NCBI GenBank assembly: GCA_016718805.1
Contig: JADKCP010000002.1
Coordinates: 186,001-250,000, forward strand
DNA: 64,000 nt
Reading direction: 5' to 3'
Source of the DNA: Bacteroidota bacterium
GTDB lineage: Bacteria; Bacteroidota; Bacteroidia; UBA4408
Numbering within the stretch: position 1 is the stretch's first letter; the number at the start of each line of letters is the position of its first letter. Position numbers and translations under genes: made by a program. Shown here piece by piece: positions 59,733 through 64,000 of this stretch. The notes below the pieces were generated by a model, which did no database searches, had not been told where the DNA came from, and saw only the letters and a list, made by a program, of their open reading frames with translations.

Positions 59733-60703
59733 TTATTCATAGGCATTCCAACCACCGGAAATTTGAAAACCTCGTAGAAAATCCCCTACACTCATTTGCT
59801 TTTTGCCTGCAAGCTGTATTCTTAGCAAATGCACAAATCCGTCAACACAAGCCACCTTAATGTATGTTTTGAATCACTAAGCATGTTGCCAGGAGCATAA
59901 TTGTGTTGAACCAACTCCGCTTTTGCTTCAAATATTTTTATAGAGATACTTTCTGAACCATTAGTAAATTCAGCAAAAGCAGTAGGAAAAGGACTCAATC
60001 CTCGAATTTTATTTACCACACTTTGTACACTCAAATTCCATTGAATTCGGCAATCTGTTTTGTGAATTTTTGGTGCTGATTTTAAAGAAGTATTATCTTC
60101 AATTAATTGCATTTGTTCTACGGCCTCAATGTGCTCAGAGCAAATGTCATTCGTAGTTTTAAGCACCAAGTTGGCACCCAATTGCATTAATTTATCGTGC
60201 ACACTTCCTGCTGTATCTTGTTCTTCAATAGGACAAACAGCCGAATGAATTATTTTACCAGTATCAATTTCATGTTGTAAAAAAAAGGTAGTTACACCGG
60301 TCTCTTTTTCGCCGTTCATCACCGCCCAGTTAATTGGTGCAGCTCCTCGGTATTGAGGCAACAAAGATCCATGCAAATTAAATGTTCCCAATACCGGCAT
60401 GTTCCATACCCGTTCGGGTAACATTCTAAAAGCTACTACTATTTGTAAATTAGCATGGAGGTTTTCTAATTCTGTTATGAAAATTGGATCTTTTAAATTT
60501 TGTGGTTGAAGTACCGGCAACTGATGTTTCAATGCACATTGTTTAATGGCCGATTGTTGCATTTGCAATCCTCGACCGGCAGGCTTATCAGGTGCGGTAA
60601 TAACGCCAACAACAGTATATCCATTTTCTAATAATATTTCCAATGAGGGTACAGCAAATTCGGGAGTACCCATAAATATGATTCTTAAATCTTCCTTCTG
60701 CAT
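59733..60703 (-). CDS. fmt: Methionyl-tRNA formyltransferase, one-base frameshift near the 3' end
   Basis: With the frame repaired this is a 323-residue Fmt. The N-terminal domain has IIFMGTPEFAVPSLEILL, APDKPAGRGLQ, the catalytic NLHGSLLPQYRGAAPINWAV (about 108-127) and HEIDTGKI. The C-terminal domain contains RGLSPFPTAF. As sequenced the frame ends early at 59822 with TLRWLVLTDLCIC; one added A (plus-strand T at 59857-59858) gives HTLKVACVDGFVHLLRIQLA, then GKKQMSVGDFLRGF and QISGGWNAYE, the expected end. Function: formylates initiator Met-tRNA. Its start abuts the MATE gene with no gap, so the two are co-transcribed. Confidence 0.93.
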
Positions 60704-62026
60704 TTACTTAACACTTAATTTTTTTCTTAAATAAACAAGCGACAAACATCCCATTAACACAAAATACACATATTCAACACACCATACCAATTCAATTCGC
60801 AGCTGCAATACTTTTACAACATACCAGGAAGCATATAAATAAAATACGATGGTTACAACTTCTATTACCAAAGAAGCTAAAGTATTTCCTGTACCCGATA
60901 CCGAACTTAATAATACAGATGTGATTGAGAACAACAGCAAAGATCCGCAGATTACATACAAGGACCCAAGTGTAGCTTCAATTAAGTTATTATCGCTTGT
61001 AAAAATGGATAATAACAAACGTGGTTGTATTAAGTTTAACAAGGTTAGTGCTAATGTTGTAACAAAACATAAAACAACAATTTTCTTTATCAAAGTCATT
61101 AATTCGTTGCTTCTTCCTTGTCCTATTAAATTACTTACTAAGGTATTGGTTGCCGAACTAAAGCCCATTAACGGAATCATTAGTATCATGTAAATGTTTC
61201 GAATCAAATTGGAAATTGCCAAAGGGCGCTCTCCCATTTTTTCAACAATTAAAAAAAACACAAACCAACTCCACACTGCTATAAACGTTTGAAACATTGA
61301 AGGAGCTGCAACTACAAAAATTCGCTGAATACGTTCGGCCGAAAGTTTTGAAAAATTAAAAAGACCATACTTTTTTAGGTCAACTGTACTAAAAGTATAT
61401 ACAACAATAAAAAGTAAATAGGCAATCTCCGAAATACTGCTAGCCATTGCCGAACCTGCAATGCCCATGGGTGCAAAACCAAACTTTCCAAAAACAAAAA
61501 TATAATTGAGAATAAAATTAGAGATTGCAGAAACCAGTGTTGAATAAATTATAATTCGGGTAGATGAAATGCCAATGAAAAATGAACGTATGCTAAGTCC
61601 CAGAAACGAAAAAAAAATGCCCCATGAACGATTATCGATGTACACAATACTACTTTGTAAAACTTCAGGTGATTTGACAAAATAAGTAAGCAACCAAGGT
61701 GAAACGAATTTTAAAAAGAGAAATAATACCAGTGCGAGTGGTAACATAAAATAAATGGAGTGATCGAGCACCCTTCCTATTTCGCGGTGATTATTTTCTC
61801 CATCAAATCTTGCAATAATTATTTGTGTTCCTATACTAAATCCCAAACCTAGCATGAATACAGTAACATAAAATAATCCGGCTATAGCCGATGCTCCGAG
61901 TGCAACTTCACTTACACGACCTAAAAAGGCCGTATCAGTAACATTTACCACTGTTTGTGCAACACCACCTAAAATAATGGGATAGGAAATATTCCAGATG
62001 GATTTGTAGGTGATGGTTGGTTGCAT
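60704..62026 (-). CDS. MATE family efflux transporter
   Basis: A 440-residue polytopic protein with about twelve membrane helices in two six-helix bundles. Typical early features are IILGGVAQTVVNVTDTAFLG and GLGFSIGTQIIIARFDGE, with the second bundle starting at RIFVVAAPSMFQTFIAVWSW. It resembles NorM-type Na+ or H+ coupled drug/metabolite exporters in the inner membrane. The substrate is unknown. First gene of an operon with fmt. Confidence 0.85.
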   Translation of the reverse strand: MQPTITYKSIWNISYPIILGGVAQTVVNVTDTAFLGRVSEVALGASAIAGLFYVTVFMLGLGFSIGTQIIIARFDGENNHREIGRVLDHSIYFMLPLALVLFLFLKFVSPWLLTYFVKSPEVLQSSIVYIDNRSWGIFFSFLGLSIRSFFIGISSTRIIIYSTLVSAISNFILNYIFVFGKFGFAPMGIAGSAMASSISEIAYLLFIVVYTFSTVDLKKYGLFNFSKLSAERIQRIFVVAAPSMFQTFIAVWSWFVFFLIVEKMGERPLAISNLIRNIYMILMIPLMGFSSATNTLVSNLIGQGRSNELMTLIKKIVVLCFVTTLALTLLNLIQPRLLLSIFTSDNNLIEATLGSLYVICGSLLLFSITSVLLSSVSGTGNTLASLVIEVVTIVFYLYASWYVVKVLQLRIELVWCVEYVYFVLMGCLSLVYLRKKLSVK

Positions 62027-62042
62027 TTTTTTAATAAAATGT

Positions 62043-62050
62043 CAAAAATA
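62043..62050 (-). promoter_or_regulatory. Candidate -7 box TATTTTTG for the MATE-fmt operon
   Basis: Exact TAnnTTTG on the minus strand, 16 bp upstream of the ATG at 62026 in a 221-bp divergent gap. Confidence 0.4.
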
Positions 62051-62206
62051 GAGAAATATCAGAAGGGTTGGTTATAAATACTACTTTGTTTTTATACATG
62101 CTTGTGCTGAAGCTACGTATAGCAGATTTTCTAGAAATAGTGACAACTCTTGCTTTTTAATTTTTTTGAGATAAAAATGATTATTCATTTCGTTATTTTT
62201 TCTTTT

Positions 62207-62214
62207 TATATTTG
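62207..62214 (+). promoter_or_regulatory. Candidate -7 box TATATTTG for the T9SS protein/collagen-like pair
   Basis: Exact TAnnTTTG match 33 bp before the ATG at 62248. Confidence 0.4.
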
Positions 62215-62247
62215 ATAGCAATTAATAAAATGTCATGATTAATTCAG

Positions 62248-62736
62248 ATGTTGAAGAATAAAGCCGTTTTACATTTTATATTTTTTTTGCTTTTATTCAG
62301 CCACAGAAATATTAATGGACAGGTGCTTCAAAATTTTGTGATTTCAACACAAGGAAATTACAATGATAATGCGGAAGTTTCAATTACTTGGACTCTAGGC
62401 GAAGTTGCTTCTGCGTTTACATTATCTGACAATCTGATGCTAAATGAAGGATTCAATCAGCCATTTGAGGATGATGGATACCTTTATCCGATTGATGAAG
62501 ATTTCTCGATATTTCCCAACCCGACGATGCAAGACCTTTTGATAACATTCAAGAACCCAGGGCATTATAAGTTTCGCCTTTATAATACAATTGGCCAGCT
62601 GGTTTTAAATGATGAAACTGTGGGAGCATTCTTTAAACTTAATCTATCAAAGTTTGCAAATGCAATTTATTTAATTCGAATACAAAATGATTCTGATTCA
62701 ATAAACACTACCCTTAAAATTATAAAAACTGATTAA
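62248..62736 (+). CDS. Small exported protein with T9SS type A sorting domain
   Basis: A 162-residue protein: signal peptide (LHFIFFLLLFSHRNINGQ), then a short beta-rich segment FVISTQGNYNDNAEVSITWTLGEVASAFT ending LNEGFNQP, and a type A sorting domain from FSIFPNPTMQDLLITF to TTLKIIKTD. Proteins of this simple form (a STQG... ITWTLGE module plus sorting domain) recur in Bacteroidota next to collagen-like or tail-fibre-like surface proteins. The next gene starts 1 bp after its stop, so the two are almost certainly an operon. Confidence 0.82.
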   Translation: MLKNKAVLHFIFFLLLFSHRNINGQVLQNFVISTQGNYNDNAEVSITWTLGEVASAFTLSDNLMLNEGFNQPFEDDGYLYPIDEDFSIFPNPTMQDLLITFKNPGHYKFRLYNTIGQLVLNDETVGAFFKLNLSKFANAIYLIRIQNDSDSINTTLKIIKTD

Positions 62737-62737
62737 T

Positions 62738-64000
62738 ATGCATCACTTCAAGATTCTATTTATTCTTGTCCTATATTTTCACCAAAGTTTTGCCCAAGTG
62801 CCACAGGTTTTCCGTTACCAAGCGGTCGCTCGTGACCAACATGGGCAATTACTCAAAAATAGATCTATACATGTAAATGTCTCTATACTAGATCAAGCAC
62901 AAACGGGACCGATTGTTTATGAAGAAACACACGCTACTTATACAAACGCATTTGGCTTATTTAATTTAAACATTGGTCAGGGATCTTCATTACAAGGAAC
63001 TTTTAGTTCAATTAATTGGGCTGTAAATGATAAATTTCTATCCATTGAAATTGATTTTGGTTCAGGTTTTCAGCAAATAAATGTATCTCAATTATTGAGT
63101 GTACCCTATGCGTTATATTCAGGTAATCCAACACCCGGTCCTATCGGTCCAAAGGGTGATATTGGACCTGTCGGCCCAATAGGGCCACAAGGATTAATAG
63201 GCGTACCCGGCAAATCGATTAACTGGATTGGCAGTTTGGGAAGTGCGCCTTCCTCACCAATATTAAACGACGCTTTTTATGACAGTCTGCAAAACAGCTC
63301 ATTTATTTGGGATGGCAATAATTGGAATGTGTTGTCAAAAGATGGTAAAACCGGACCAATCGGTCAAACAGGTTTGCAAGGTAATACTGGCCCAACCGGA
63401 CCTCCTGGATTAGCGCTTAGTTGGAAAGGTAGTTTTGGTAGTCCATTGTTATCGCCCATTTTAAATGATGCTTATTATGACACCATTCAACATAAGTCTT
63501 ATGTGTGGGATGGTGGAACTTGGCAAATTTTAGCACAAGATGGAAACACAGGCGCTAGTGGTTCTCCGGGAATGCAAGGAAATACTGGACCACCAGGTTC
63601 AAATGGTTTAGCATTGAATTGGTTGGGAACATTGGCGAGTGCTCCTCCAAATCCTTCTACAAATTCAGCATATTACAATTCAACATTAAAATCGTCTTAT
63701 GTTTATAATGGAAACGTTTGGAGCATACTCGCCAAGGATGGGAATACTGGACCACGAGGTAGTTCTTTCTTAAAAAATTTTCAGTTCATTATCACCCCTC
63801 TGGTTGATATCGCTGATTCTTCAGATATGGTGATTGTGCAAGTGGCTAATCCTTGGATGGTTCCGCCTTCAGCAAATGCAGTTGCGCCTGGAAAGATGAT
63901 CTGCTTTTTATCTTATACCTCTACTTATTATCAATTGTATATTGCAGCAAGAGGGACTGATGGAATAATGGATCAAGGATCAAATTTACTCCATTCAAAT
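62738..64000 (+). CDS. Collagen-like repeat surface protein (3' end outside window)
   Basis: Open frame from ATG 62738 to the window edge (421 codons, no stop). Signal peptide HFKILFILVLYFHQSFAQ; then an N-terminal domain VFRYQAVARDQHGQLLKN ... TNAFGLFNLNIGQG common in Bacteroidota surface proteins. Next come three collagen-like Gly-X-Y stretches (GPIGPKGDIGPVGPIGPQG, GPIGQTGLQGNTGPTGPPG and GASGSPGMQGNTGPPGSNG), alternating with three similar ~45-residue modules (SINWIGSLGSAPSSPILNDAFYDS, LSWKGSFGSPLLSP, LNWLGTLASAPPNP) that each end with WDG/YNG-x-x-W and KDG. A further domain FIITPLVDIADSSDMVIVQ starts before the edge. Likely an extended surface fibre; the C-terminus (perhaps a T9SS signal) is not visible. 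Confidence 0.82.
   Translation, partial: MHHFKILFILVLYFHQSFAQVPQVFRYQAVARDQHGQLLKNRSIHVNVSILDQAQTGPIVYEETHATYTNAFGLFNLNIGQGSSLQGTFSSINWAVNDKFLSIEIDFGSGFQQINVSQLLSVPYALYSGNPTPGPIGPKGDIGPVGPIGPQGLIGVPGKSINWIGSLGSAPSSPILNDAFYDSLQNSSFIWDGNNWNVLSKDGKTGPIGQTGLQGNTGPTGPPGLALSWKGSFGSPLLSPILNDAYYDTIQHKSYVWDGGTWQILAQDGNTGASGSPGMQGNTGPPGSNGLALNWLGTLASAPPNPSTNSAYYNSTLKSSYVYNGNVWSILAKDGNTGPRGSSFLKNFQFIITPLVDIADSSDMVIVQVANPWMVPPSANAVAPGKMICFLSYTSTYYQLYIAARGTDGIMDQGSNLLHSN

Noticed and set aside
39691..62247. tRNA or rRNA genes in the longer non-coding gaps
   Set aside because: No cloverleaf with a GGTTCGA-type T arm or rRNA-like segment was found by eye in any gap over 200 bp.

Overview
The window looks like chromosomal DNA of a member of the Bacteroidota (Bacteroidia/Chitinophagia-like, taxon not resolvable here). 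The DNA is AT-rich. Several secreted proteins end in type IX secretion (T9SS) sorting domains: type A at 36.2, 50.8 and 62.2 kb, and type B (gliding-associated CHU_C) at 9.3 kb. There are SprB repeats, ribosomal protein THX, and repeated TAnnTTTG boxes in front of genes, which is the -7 consensus of Bacteroidota promoters. No tRNA, rRNA, IS element, prophage or CRISPR array was seen.

Layout. 1-9.26 kb (+) is a surface-polysaccharide block: a partial glycosyltransferase, an FdtA/QdtA-type ketoisomerase and its aminotransferase partner (3-amino-3,6-dideoxyhexose synthesis), five GT2/GT4 glycosyltransferases, an RgpF-like protein, a GNAT/FemAB-like acyltransferase and a NodB-like deacetylase. 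9.27-26.9 kb (-) is one giant T9SS adhesin gene (about 17.6 kb, about 5,870 codons) with roughly 17 divergent SprB repeats followed by about 45 nearly identical 231-bp repeats. 27.1-31.4 kb (+) resumes the polysaccharide locus with a WbuB-like GT4, an O-antigen ligase/polymerase-like protein, a second sugar aminotransferase and the initiating sugar-phosphate transferase.

31.4-64 kb is mostly housekeeping and secreted genes: a SirB1-like protein, a nucleoside phosphorylase, two tandem UspA proteins, DUF4197, a BNR/PKD secreted protein, selD-mnmH (selenouridine tRNA modification), a sterol-desaturase-like enzyme, a TIGR02757 protein, an alpha-oxoamine synthase, an M28 peptidase, DUF721-recF, a LOG protein, a Tag glycosylase, a purple-acid-phosphatase-like enzyme, a PaaK-like ligase, two paralogous secreted/membrane proteins, THX, an arginase-family enzyme, HU, MATE-fmt, and at the right edge a small T9SS protein followed by a collagen-like repeat protein that runs off the window.

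A recurring technical signal matters for interpretation. At least five genes (a GT4, the sugar transferase, a UspA gene, HU and fmt) plus the giant adhesin are broken by one-base indels, mostly in short A/T runs, and each is restored by one base. Because HU and fmt are normally important for growth, assembly or sequencing error is the more likely explanation. A dense cluster of indels at 20.04-20.53 kb inside the repeat array suggests a poorly resolved repeat assembly. No wholly new system is evident; the most unusual element is the giant, recently amplified SprB-repeat adhesin embedded in a polysaccharide locus.
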